Positions 1 to 12,348 of a DNA stretch of 16,650 nt are shown here, in pieces. The translations under genes and the position numbers were made by a program. The stretch spans positions 1 through 16,650 of the forward strand of contig CAWEHT010000480.1 in NCBI GenBank assembly GCA_963808455.1, given 5' to 3'. Position 1 is the first letter of the stretch. Every line of letters starts with the position of its first letter. This DNA is from CAWEHT01 sp963808455. Its GTDB lineage: Bacteria > Chloroflexota > Anaerolineae > CG2-30-64-16. Below the pieces are notes generated by a model. It was not told the DNA's origin and made no database searches. It saw only the letters and a program-made list of their open reading frames with translations.

Positions 1-28
1 AAAAAAAAAGGCATGCTACCAGCGGTAG
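1..28 (-). terminator. Possible terminator or T-rich tail after rpsG
   Basis: Read on the minus strand, the last codons of rpsG form a short hairpin, CTACC-GCT-GGTAG (28 to 16). After six bases comes a run of at least nine T (9 to 1), and the run may continue beyond the window. The stem is only 5 bp, overlaps the stop codon and is separated from the T-run, so this is weak for an intrinsic terminator. In many bacteria fusA follows rpsG; what follows here cannot be seen. Confidence 0.2.
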
Positions 29-492
29 TGCGCAAAGGCGCGGTTAGCCTCGGCCATCTTGTGCGTGTCTTCCTTCTTCTTGCCACCGTGGCACCTTGAT
101 TCTGGGAAGCATCCATCAACTCACCGGCCAGCTTTTCGGCCATGGTCTTGCCAGACCGCTTGCGGGCGCTCTGGATCAACCCAACGCAGCGCCAGAGCCA
201 TGCGCCGGTCTCTCGTCTGGATCTCCATCGGGACCTGGGAGGTCGTGCCACGAACGCGGCGCGGCCGGACCTCGATCAGAGGTGTAGCGTTGCGCACGCC
301 GAGCTCCAATATTTCCAGCGCCGGTTTCTTGAGGCGACTTTCCATGACCTCCATAGCATCATAGACGATGCCTTCGGCGGTGGCCTTCTTGCCGCTGAGC
401 ATGATCTTGTTGATCAAGCGCTGGACGGTCTGGTTCCCATACTTCGGATCGGGCAATACTTCCCTTTTCTCGGGACGATTGCGTCGTGACAT
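16..492 (-). CDS. rpsG: 30S ribosomal protein S7 (two frame errors)
   Basis: S7 is the primary 16S rRNA-binding protein that nucleates assembly of the 30S head and lies near the E site. Residues 1 to about 104 read cleanly from ATG at 492 (start MSRRNRPEKREV; conserved VQRLINKIMLSGKK and RPRRVRG). The frame then breaks. Removing one G from the GGG at 182-180 restores LIQSARKRSGKTMAEKLAGEL. A second break near 86-93 needs one added base to recover the universal C-terminus EDTHKMAEANRAFAHYRW, ending at TAG 18-16. The two changes cancel, giving about 158 residues, the normal S7 length. As written, the frame stops early at 121. A strong Shine-Dalgarno GGAGGG lies 6 bases before the ATG. The gene follows rpsL by 37 bp and is surely co-transcribed with it. 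The breaks look like sequencing errors, since S7 is essential and every conserved block is present. Confidence 0.93.
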
Positions 493-529
493 TGCAGCCC
501 TCCACTGCTAGAACGCCGGCCACACCGGC

Positions 530-982
530 CTATTTCTTACCACCTTTGCCGGTTCCCGGAGCGGCCTTCTTGGGCTGCTTTGCCCCGTATTTGGAGCGAG
601 CCCGTTTCCGTCCGTTGACCCCTGTGCTGTCCAGCGCACCACGCACGATATGATAGCGCACACCCGGCAAATCCTTGACACGCCCACCCCGCACCAACAC
701 CACCGAGTGCTCCTGAAGCGTGTGGCCCTCGCCTGGGATGTACGCCGTCACCTCGATGCCGTTGGTCAAGCGCACGCGGGCAATCTTCCGCAACGCCGAA
801 TTCGGCTTCTTGGGCGTCATGGTGCGCACCTGCGTACACACTCCACGCTTGAAAGGGTTGCCCTTCTCCATACGCCGCGAGCGCCCAGCGATCGAATTCA
901 GCGTATACCGCAACGCCGGGGCTTTTTCCTTCTTGGAGACCGGCCGGCGCCCTTTGCGAATCAACTGGTTGATTGTCGGCAA
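530..982 (-). CDS. rpsL: 30S ribosomal protein S12
   Basis: S12 sits at the decoding centre and monitors codon-anticodon pairing. The 150-residue product starts MPTINQLIRKGR and has the invariant decoding loops TPKKPNSALRK (residues 56-66) and KDLPGVRYHIVRGA (103-116). Both lysines whose change gives streptomycin resistance are present (in TPKKPNS and RVKDLPG), so the wild-type, drug-sensitive form is expected. Compared with E. coli it has about 13 extra residues at 27-44, as in Bacillus subtilis S12, and a longer basic tail (about 138-150, rich in K and G). The start is TTG, supported by GGGAGG five bases upstream and by the conserved N-terminus; no in-frame ATG fits. The stop is TAG at 532-530. 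A short inverted repeat GCCGG/CCGGC (515-529) lies in the rpsL-rpsG spacer. A separate promoter upstream (1064-1092) may boost rpsL-rpsG over rpoBC. Confidence 0.97.
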   Translation of the reverse strand: MPTINQLIRKGRRPVSKKEKAPALRYTLNSIAGRSRRMEKGNPFKRGVCTQVRTMTPKKPNSALRKIARVRLTNGIEVTAYIPGEGHTLQEHSVVLVRGGRVKDLPGVRYHIVRGALDSTGVNGRKRARSKYGAKQPKKAAPGTGKGGKK

Positions 983-1063
983 GCTGTCCTCCCTGCTCTA
1001 TGTCATGGCTATTTCGACTTTATCTGAACGGACCAGGCAGACCCAGCCGGTTCACAAAAATCC

Positions 1064-1092
1064 AGTCTAGCACATCAACGGACGGGGGTCAA
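1064..1092 (-). promoter_or_regulatory. Candidate sigma70 promoter for rpsL-rpsG
   Basis: On the minus strand, TTGACC (1092 to 1087, 5/6 match to the -35 consensus) is followed after exactly 17 bases by TAGACT (1069 to 1064, 4/6 match to TATAAT). Transcription would start near 1057, leaving a leader of about 75 bases before the rpsL TTG codon. The -35 box begins directly after the rpoC stop codon. This would let ribosomal protein genes be made independently of RNA polymerase genes. No transcript data support it; it is inferred from sequence match and placement. Confidence 0.5.
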
Positions 1093-1093
1093 A

Positions 1094-5698
<4,605 letters not shown>

Positions 5699-5742
5699 CG
5701 TCAGCTCCTTTACGGAGAAAGCAGAAAACGAACGTCAAGTTC

Positions 5743-5777
5743 CGGTTATCGGCCAGGGTAACCCTGGCCGATAACCG
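5743..5777. repeat. Perfect 35-bp palindrome between rpoB and rpoC
   Basis: Two 17-base arms (5743-5759 and 5761-5777) are exact reverse complements around a single central A. The left arm is CGGTTATCGGCCAGGGT. Transcribed, it would form a very stable hairpin in the 103-base rpoB-rpoC spacer, about 25 bases after the rpoB stop and about 45 bases before the rpoC start. No U-tract follows in the direction of transcription, so it does not look like an intrinsic terminator. An RNA-processing or stability element, or a protein-binding site, is more likely. I saw no second copy in this window. Confidence 0.85.
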
Positions 5778-5801
5778 CCGTTCGGGCTTAGCCGTTCAGC
5801 G

Positions 5802-8800
5802 TCACTCAAGACCCTTACTCATTGGTCCGGGCAAGCTCAGGCTGAAACCAAGATGCGGCAGTTTCTCTTCCGTGTCTTCTCGGCCGAATTGGATGATCTC
5901 TTCCTTGGCGTCGACCACCTCCATGGCCAGGCCAAGAGACTGCAACTCTTTGACCAGCACACGGAAACTCTCGGGCACGCCCGGTGATTCGATCGGCTCG
6001 CCCTTGACGATGGCCTCATAGGTCTTGACCCGTCCGGTCACATCGTCCGACTTCACGGTAAGCATTTCCTGCAGGCTGTGAGCGGCGCCATAGGCCTCCA
6101 GGGCCCACACTTCCATCTCGCCAAAACGCTGCCCACCGAACTGCGCCTTGCCTCCCAGCGGCTGCTGCGTCACCAAGCTATAGGGTCCGGTCGAGCGAGC
6201 GTGCACTTTGTCTTCGACCAGGTGATGCAGCTTCATCATATGGATGATCCCCACCGTCACCGGTTGGTCGAATTGCTCGCCGGTCTTGCCATTATACAAG
6301 AGCGTCTTGCCCCAGGTAGGCAAGGGCCGGTTGTCCTCGTTGCTGAGCCGCAGTGCTTCGACCACGACTTCTTGATCGGACAGGCCTGAAATGCGCTCCA
6401 TAGCGCCGTAAATCGCCTCTCGATCCTCCTGCGACTCGGGCAACTCGAGATATTCGCGGGCTTCATCGGCAGCATCCTGAGGCTCCGCCCCATCTCCGCT
6501 GGGACCGGCCATTGCCTCCAAGCGGACCACGCGCATGCGCTCTCGCTCGATCCATTTGAGCCACTCACGCAGGCAGACCATGCGCGATGTTTCGTCGGCC
6601 TGCTCGCGCGCTTCGACCGTGCGTGTCTGGCCATCTTCGATGACCAACAGGGCATCCGGATCGTAGCCTTGTGGCTCCTCGCGGAGCCATTCGCGCAGCA
6701 CGGCTTGCCGGGCATAGAATGGGTCGTTGTAGACCCGTTCGGGATTATAATCGCGTTCGCCAAGCCAGTCAGCCAGGTACAAGGCGCGCACATCATCATC
6801 GTCTTGCAGGTCGCTTTCGGCATACCCTTGCTTGACGGCCCAATCCCAGGCTCTCTTGGTGGCCTTCTCCCACGCGCGGTCGGCCAACCAGGCTCGCGCC
6901 AGCTCCGCCTCGATCTCGTGTTCGCGGGCGCCGTCAAAGACAGGCGTTTGCGCTCGGAAGCCAAGGCGCGCTGCCGCCCAGCCCAAATGTGTCTCCAATA
7001 CCTGACCGATGTTCATGCGGGCAGGAACGCCCAGCGGATTCAAGATGATGTCAACCGGCGTGCCATCGGGCAGGAAGGGCATGTCCTCGACGGGTACGAT
7101 CCGCGAGATGACGCCCTTGTTGCCGTGGCGCCCCGCCATCTTGTCGCCCTCCATCAGCTTGCGGCGTTGGGCCACGCTGACTCGCACCATGCGCTCCACG
7201 CCTGCCGGCAAATCACGATGCTCATCGCGGCTGAATTCCTTGATGTCCACGACCTTGCCGTACTCGCCATGCGGCAGGCGCAAGCTCGAGTCTTTCACCT
7301 CCCGCGCCTTCTCACCGAAAATCGCCCGCAGTAATTTCTCCTCGGGGCTCAGCTCGGTCTCGCCCTTCGGAGTGATCTTGCCGACCAGAATGTCACCCGG
7401 TGATACCTCGGCGCCAATGCGGACGATGCCGCGCTCGTCCAGGTCCTTGAGGGCATCTTCGCCAACGTTCGGGATATCGCGTGTGATTTCCTCTGGGCCG
7501 AGCTTGGTATCGCGCGCTTCGACCTCATGTTTTTCGATGTGGATCGAGGTGAACTTGTCTTCCTGAACCAGGCGTTCACTGATGAGGATGGCATCCTCGT
7601 AGTTGCCACCTTCCCAACTCAGAAAAGCCACCAGCACATTTTGGCCAAGAGCCATCTCGCCCAGGTCAGTCGAGCTGGAGTCAGCAAGCACCTGGCCCTT
7701 TACGATGCGGTCGCCCTTGTATACCACCGGCCGCTGGTCGATGCAGGTGCTTTGATTCGAGCGCTGGTACTTCCGCAGGCGATAGACACGGCGCGTGCCA
7801 TCGGCCTCGAGGACAGTAACTTCGTCACTGCCGGCGCTGATAACCTCGCCCGGTTTGACGGCCACGATCACCTGGCCTGAATCGACAGCGGCCTGCCGTT
7901 CGATGCCGGTGCCCACCGTCGGTGCCTCCGGGCGCAGCAGCGGGACAGCCTGGCGCTGCATGTTCGAGCCCATCAAAGCTCGATTCGCGTCGTCGTGCTC
8001 GAGGAACGGGATCAATGCCGCCGAGACCGAGACGATCTGCTTCGGCGAGACATCCATATACTCGATGCGATCGGGCGCTTCGGACAGGAACTTCTGGTTG
8101 CGCCGAACAGCGATCCGCGGCTCTACAAAATGGCCTCTAGCATCCGTGGCCGCGTTGGCCTGCGCGATCGAGTAACGGTCCTCTTCGTCGGCGGACAGAA
8201 AGACAATGTTGCGGGTCACCTCAGGGACGATGCGCACCTCAGGCAGCACGTCCCTCAACCCGGCGATCTGTTCGGCCACCTCGGAGGTGATCACCGTATT
8301 GGCAGCGGCTATCACCGTCCCATCCGGGCCGGCCAGGCGATCGCGCAGCGTATGGCCAGCCAACTCCTCGGCGCGGTTGGGCACCCGATTCAGCACCCTG
8401 CGGTACGGCGTCTCAATAAAGCCGAACTCGTTGATGCGCCCATAGGTAGCCAGGGAGCCGATCAGGCCGATGTTGGGGCCTTCTGGCGTCTCGATAGGAC
8501 AGATGCGACCATAATGCGAGTTGTGCACGTCGCGGACATCGAAGCCGGCGCGCTCACGGCGCAAGCCGCCGGGGCCCAGGGCGCTCAGGCGACGCTTATG
8601 GGTCAGTTCGGCCAGCGGGTTGGTCTGATCCATGAACTGGCTCAACTGCGAGCCGCCGAAAAACTCGCGAATGGCGGCCACAACCGGCCGGATGTTGATC
8701 AAGGATAGCGGCGTGGTTTGCTCTGAGTCACGGATGGACATGCGCTCGCGCACGACCCGTTCCATTCGCAGCAGGCCGATGCGCAGCTGATTCTGAATGA

Positions 8801-9876
8801 GCTCGCCCACGGTCTTCACCCGGCGGTTGCCCAGGTGATCGATGTCATCCTCGCCTTCAACGCCGTTGTTGATCTGGATCATGCGTTTGATGACCGCGAC
8901 CAGATCTTCGTTTGTCAGCGTGCGCTGGGCCAGGGGCACGCTCAACTCCAGGCGGCGGTTCAGCTTGTAGCGCCCCACTTTGCCCAGGTCGTAGCGGCGC
9001 GCCGCAAAGATGAGGTTCTGCACGAAGCTCTTGGCATTGTCCAGAGTAGGCGGATCACCCGGCCGCAGCTTCTTGTAGAACTCGAGCAGGGCGCCGTTCA
9101 CGCCGGCATCGCGATCGGTGCGGTTAGGCGTGCTTGTCGTGTCGCGTTCCAGGGTCGCCGCGATGTAGGCATGCTCCTGCACGGTATCCACATCCGTGAA
9201 GAGGTCGAAGATCTCTTCATCGGCACCGTAGCCGACCGCGCGCAAGAGCACGGTCACCGGGAGCTTGCGCTTGCGGTCGAACCTTAACCGAAATCACGTC
9301 GCGCTTGCTGGTCTCGAACTCCAACCAGGCCCCCCGGTTGGGGATTAATTTCGCATAGCATAGACGGCGATCGGTGGCCCGATCCTCTTCAACCGTGAAA
9401 TAGACGCCCGGGGAGCGGATCAACTGGCTAACCACCACACGCTCGGCACCATTAATGATGAAGGTGCCGTTGTCGGTCATGAGCGGAAAGTCACCCATGA
9501 AGACGCTCTGGGAGGATACCTCCCCTGTCTCGCGGTTAACCAGCTTCACGCGCACCCAAAGAGGCGCTGCAAACGTCATGTCGCGATCACGGCACTCGGC
9601 CTCGGTGTACTTGGGCTCGCCGAACCAGAAGCCATCCTCCGTGGCCTGTACGCCTGGTTCTGGCGTTAGCGGCTTGGAACCGAAGTGCAGCTCCACATTC
9701 TTATTGAAACTGACGATTGGTGATATCTCCTCCAACAGCTCCTGCAAACCTTCGGTCTGGAACCAACGGAAGGAGTCGAGCTGGACCTCGATCAGGCGTG
9801 GCAGCTCATAGACGTCCGGAATGCGTGCATACGATTTGCGCGCGGCATGGTCACCGCCACCATAGAATTGAATCAT
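5802..9876 (-). CDS. rpoB: RNA polymerase subunit beta (one frameshift)
   Basis: The beta subunit forms the upper pincer and part of the active site. The reading frame breaks at about 9279: an extra C in the coding strand between GTT and GAC splits the motif ISVKV-DRKRKLPVTV. Removing it gives one 1357-residue protein from ATG 9876 to TGA 5802. Visible blocks include FIINGAERVVVSQL (beta1 lobe) and the rifampicin pocket SQLSQFMDQTNPLAELTHKR (about 409-428), where Q413, D416, H426, R429 and S431 match the drug-sensitive form (numbers are E. coli minus 100). The active-site lysine in GDKMAGRHGNKG is K912. The C-terminal block has GGKAQFGGQRFGEMEVWALE. A Trp- and acid-rich insertion of about 190 residues lies near 990-1183, between VFDGA and the conserved YNGKTGEQF. 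AAGGAG lies ten bases before the ATG. It is the first gene of the rpoB-rpoC-rpsL-rpsG set; rplJ/rplL are not upstream. Confidence 0.96.
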
Positions 9877-9902
9877 GAAGTGTGTACTCCTTCATGCAAA
9901 GC

Positions 9903-9931
9903 AAAAAAGCCAAGCCGCATCGATGACTTGG
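9903..9931 (-). terminator. Terminator-like hairpin in the rpoB leader
   Basis: On the minus strand a hairpin (9931 to 9910) pairs CCAAG with CTTGG, extendable by a G-U and a C-G pair to about 7 bp around an 8-base loop. After one C it is followed by six T (9908 to 9903). This is the layout of an intrinsic terminator, and it lies about 27 bases before the rpoB start codon, inside the leader of the predicted promoter. It could act as an attenuator. The GGCTTG of its 3' arm can also pair with CAAGCC further upstream in the leader (9997 to 9992), a possible alternative fold. The stem is short, so confidence is moderate at best. Confidence 0.4.
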
Positions 9932-10020
9932 GTTATTCCTAATTGTTTCACCGAATGAGCGGGGGCAATCAAGGATGATTTATGTCGCCATGGCTTGAGC
10001 GGACTGGATCGCAAGAGATG

Positions 10021-10049
10021 ATCATAGCATAAAGTGAGAGACCTGTCAA
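10021..10049 (-). promoter_or_regulatory. Predicted sigma70 promoter for rpoB
   Basis: On the minus strand TTGACA (10049 to 10044, full -35 consensus) is followed after 17 bases by TATGAT (10026 to 10021, 5/6). The -10 box is preceded by TGC, giving an extended -10 (TGCTATGAT). Transcription would start near 10014, with a leader of about 138 bases that includes the terminator-like hairpin. This is the strongest promoter match seen on the minus strand and the expected place for an rpoBC promoter. Confidence 0.72.
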
Positions 10050-10254
10050 GACCCAAGCCGCAAGAATTTACGGCACAAAAGCTACTCGACAAAAGATCCA
10101 AATTGGAGGATAATGCAGATGCGGCGAGATGACTGTCAGCTAGCTTATCATCCCGAACTCCGTGACCGCAGTCATTTTCATCGAGGAGCCGGCATCCCAG
10201 AAAATCCTACAGTCGCATTAACCTTAAATTCCGCACAATAACCTCAATCCCCTC

Positions 10255-10283
10255 TGGACTTGCCCTCGCGTGTGGAGTATAAT
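10255..10283 (+). promoter_or_regulatory. Predicted promoter of the dcw cluster
   Basis: A perfect TATAAT (10278-10283) has TGGACT (10255-10260, 4/6 to TTGACA) exactly 17 bases upstream. Transcription would start near 10290, about 65 bases before the mraZ ATG. The -10 box lies between the first two boxes of the predicted MraZ operator, so bound MraZ would block RNA polymerase. An alternative TTGCCC at 10260 leaves only 12 bases of spacer and is unlikely. Confidence 0.72.
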
Positions 10284-10307
10284 GGGAATTAGTGGAGGAT
10301 AGTGGAG
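10273..10307 (+). promoter_or_regulatory. MraZ operator: four boxes at 10-bp period
   Basis: Four near-identical pentamers lie exactly ten bases apart: TGGAG at 10273, TGGGA at 10283, TGGAG at 10293 and TGGAG at 10303, with AT-rich 5-base spacers. MraZ is known to bind tandem TGGGN-type repeats with 5-base spacers in its own promoter (shown in E. coli; related GTGG-type boxes occur in other phyla). Here the array overlaps the -10 box and the start site, which fits negative autoregulation of mraZ and the downstream division genes. The match to the family's known site, the exact period and the position make this a strong call, though binding is inferred. Confidence 0.82.
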
Positions 10308-10355
10308 AATTTGACCTCCTTGCTCTCCCTCTGAAGTCAGCCGGCAGGTGGGTAG

Positions 10356-10787
10356 ATGTTCTCTGGTGAACACAACGTTACCATGGACGACAAGGGGCGT
10401 GTGTTTGTGCCTGCTCGGTTTCGGGATGACCTGGGCCCGAGTCTGATGATGTGGCGGGGGATGGACGGCCAGATTATGATGTACCCTAAACCCACCTGGC
10501 AAAAGATGGCCGACGCGATCAGCCAGCAGGCCACCTCACAACATGTGCGCGAGGTACGTTGGATGGTCTTCTCGGCTACAGAGGAAGAACCGGATCGGCA
10601 GGGCAGGATCGTGATCCCGCAGTCTCTGCGCCGCCATGCCGAGCTTGGCAGTGACATAGTGGTGGTGGGTATCGATGACCATGTGGAAGTATGGAGCCAG
10701 GCACGGTGGGAAGCTCTAACCGCCAGGTTCCTGACTTCGGCCGGCGACATTGCCGACGTGCTGGCCGATCTGGGTGTCAAGATATGA
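10356..10787 (+). CDS. mraZ: Transcriptional regulator MraZ
   Basis: MraZ is a ring-forming DNA-binding protein of the AbrB/SpoVT swapped-hairpin class that controls the dcw cluster, including its own gene. The 143-residue product has the expected two half-domains, each with the family signature: DDKGRVFVPARFR (about 11-23) and DRQGRIVIPQSLRRHA (about 80-95). The length is typical for the family. The ATG start opens with the conserved MFSGEHNVTMDDKGR and has an AGGTGG-like ribosome site four bases upstream. Its stop codon overlaps the rsmH start as ATGA, indicating translational coupling. The tandem boxes at 10273-10307 just upstream are its likely operator. Confidence 0.97.
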   Translation: MFSGEHNVTMDDKGRVFVPARFRDDLGPSLMMWRGMDGQIMMYPKPTWQKMADAISQQATSQHVREVRWMVFSATEEEPDRQGRIVIPQSLRRHAELGSDIVVVGIDDHVEVWSQARWEALTARFLTSAGDIADVLADLGVKI

Positions 10788-11706
10788 GCGAGGGCCATTT
10801 GCCGGTGTTGTTGGCCCAGGTCCTGGCCGGTCTGGCACTCAGGCCGGGCGCCAACTGCGTCGATGGCACCGTGGGGGGAGGCGGCCATGCCGAAGGGATC
10901 CTCGGCGCGATCGGCCCGGATGGGCGCTTGCTTGGGCTGGACCGCGATCCGGCCGCGATCGCTCTGGCCAAGTCCCGGCTGAGCCGTTTGGCAAGCGGGC
11001 CGTCATCGTGCAAGGCACCTTCGCCGACATGGCAGATATCGCGGCGCAATATGGCTTTTCTTCCGTGGGCGGCATCGTGTTGGACCTGGGGATCTCATCG
11101 TGGCAACTCGATGAGCCAGGGCGTGGCTTCAGCTTTCAGTCGGAGGGCCCTCTGGATATGCGCATGGACCCCACAGCTGGGACCTCCGCCGCTGAGCTCG
11201 TCAACAACCGGACGCAGGCCGAACTGGCCGACGTGATCTATCAATACGGTGAGGAGCCTCGCGCACGGCGCATTGCCCGCAACATCGTGGCTGCCCGGCC
11301 CTTGCAGACCACAACGCAACTCGCCGACGTCGTGCGGCGGGCGGCCGGCCGCAGGCCCGGGCAGCGCATTCATCCGGCTACTCGCACTTTTCAGGCTCTG
11401 CGGATCGCCGTCAATGGCGAGCTGGCAGCATTAGCGGCCGTACTTCCTCAACTGGTAGCGCTGCTGGCACCCGGTGGTCGTTTGGCGGTCATTTCATTTC
11501 ACTCGCTGGAGGATCGCATCGTGAAGCAGTTCCTGCAGGGTGAAATGCGAGACTGTGTCTGTCCTCCTGGCTTGCCCCAATGCGTTTGCGGGCACCGGGC
11601 GACGTTGAAGGCCATCAGTCGCAGGCCAATCCGGCCAGATGAGGCCGAGGTCAGCCAGAACCCGCGCAGCCGGAGTGCCAAGCTGCGGCTGGCTGAAAAG
11701 CTGTAG
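10784..11706 (+). CDS. rsmH: 16S rRNA m4C1402 methyltransferase RsmH (one frameshift)
   Basis: RsmH (MraW) transfers a methyl group from S-adenosylmethionine to N4 of C1402 in 16S rRNA at the P site. The protein opens MSEGHLPVLLAQVL and has the SAM-binding motif VDGTVGGGGHAEG (26-38) and LDRDP (52-56). The frame breaks near 10984-10989: one base is missing in the stretch after AGCC. With one base restored the protein continues as FGKRAVIVQGTFADM through LDLGISSWQLD, GPLDMRMD, LAVISFHSLEDRIVKQF and the typical C-terminus NPRSRSAKLRLAEKL. The repaired length is 307 residues, normal for the family. The start ATG overlaps the mraZ stop. The 134 bp after its TAG stop, up to 11841, hold no gene I can support. 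Confidence 0.94.
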
Positions 11707-11840
11707 ACCACCCAGCTCACCCCAGGCGTGAGTTGGCCGAATCCGAGACCCGCCGTGCTGCGCCACGTTCAGGACCGCGCAGCCCGACAAGATCAGGCGT
11801 TCCAGACCCGCATTGTGCGACGCTTAGGTGGAGGTAGCCA

Positions 11841-12305
11841 ATGTTGAACGAGACAACCGTAGTGCGCGTCCCTGTGAGGCACACGACGGCCGAGTGGCTG
11901 GGCGCGCCCGCTCGGAATCTGTTGCAGTTCCTGGCTGTCGTCTGTTTCCTGTGCGCAGTCGCCTGCCTGTACTTCTCGGAGGCGAACACAATCGCCGGCA
12001 TCCGCAACAACACGCTTAGACTGAACGCGCAAGCTGCCTCGCTGGAAAGGGAGAACTCTGCCTTGATGGTCGAGGTAGCATCCTGGAACCGCCCAGCCTA
12101 CATCCAGTCAAAGGCTGACACTCTGAAACTGGTTCCCGCAGCCCAGCCCACATACGTCCAAGTGCCTTCTCCTCAGGCCCCTGTCCAGGCCGTTGCCGAG
12201 CCTCGTTCGGCGGACCTGGCGACCTGGTGGCAGAGCCTAGCCAACGAGCTATCGGCGCGCTGGCATCCCGCGGCCATAGGCCCCAACTTCGGCATGCAAC
12301 GATAA
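11841..12305 (+). CDS. FtsL-like septum protein
   Basis: This is a small bitopic membrane protein of 154 residues. Its N-terminus (1-26) is cytoplasmic by prediction, and a hydrophobic helix spans about 27-46 (NLLQFLAVVCFLCAVACLYF). A short heptad-like segment follows at about 50-80 (LRLNAQAASLERENSALMVE). Next comes RPAYIQSKADTLKLVPA, which resembles the FtsL/DivIC pattern of a coiled coil ending in an AxxLxL-type element. The C-terminal third is rich in Pro, Ala and Gln and ends in a Trp-containing, possibly amphipathic stretch (128-142). In the family such proteins form the FtsQLB complex that recruits and activates the septal synthase. Position between rsmH and the class B PBP gene is the canonical place of ftsL. 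GGAGG lies six bases before the ATG. Sequence identity to known FtsL is low, as is normal, so the call rests on topology and context. Confidence 0.75.
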   Translation: MLNETTVVRVPVRHTTAEWLGAPARNLLQFLAVVCFLCAVACLYFSEANTIAGIRNNTLRLNAQAASLERENSALMVEVASWNRPAYIQSKADTLKLVPAAQPTYVQVPSPQAPVQAVAEPRSADLATWWQSLANELSARWHPAAIGPNFGMQR

Positions 12306-12325
12306 AAGGCCGAGCCTGGCCATCA

Positions 12326-12348
12326 GACAGCCTGCTGCGCAGGCTGTC
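12326..12348 (+). other. Hairpin between ftsL-like and PBP genes
   Basis: GACAGCCTG (12326-12334) and CAGGCTGTC (12340-12348) form a perfect 9-bp stem with a 5-base loop. Flanking AAAG-GCCGA (12304-12313) and TCGGC-TTT (12352-12359) could pair as an outer stem with a bulge. A mixed T-rich stretch follows, but there is no clean U-tract. It may tune read-through or mRNA decay between the two genes; a full terminator here would cut off the rest of the cluster. Confidence 0.5.

Larger units (their letters stand above)
9877..10355. other. Divergent intergenic region between rpoB and mraZ
   Basis: This 479-bp stretch separates the two oppositely directed gene sets and is visibly more AT-rich than the genes. 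It contains the rpoB leader and promoter on the minus strand (to 10049) and the mraZ promoter and operator on the plus strand (10255-10307). About 200 bp between the promoters (10050-10254) shows no gene I can support. The 10-mer CCAAGCCGCA occurs twice, at 9910-9919 and 10053-10062, on either side of the rpoB promoter; this may be chance. An open frame on the minus strand at 9892-10101 crosses the rpoB promoter and resembles no known protein. Confidence 0.8.

Noticed and set aside
5743..5777. Palindrome read as an intrinsic terminator between rpoB and rpoC
   Set aside because: No U-tract follows on the transcribed strand, and termination would cut off rpoC.
9892..10101. Open frame of 69 codons on the minus strand upstream of rpoB
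   Set aside because: It runs across the predicted rpoB promoter and leader hairpin and resembles no known protein; composition looks non-coding.
10273..10307. Short tandem repeats as a CRISPR or satellite array
   Set aside because: Only 5-base boxes with 10-bp period, at a promoter; they fit an MraZ operator, not a CRISPR array.
11707..11840. Small gene between rsmH and the ftsL-like gene
   Set aside because: Short open frames exist but none has a start with a ribosome site or a recognisable product.
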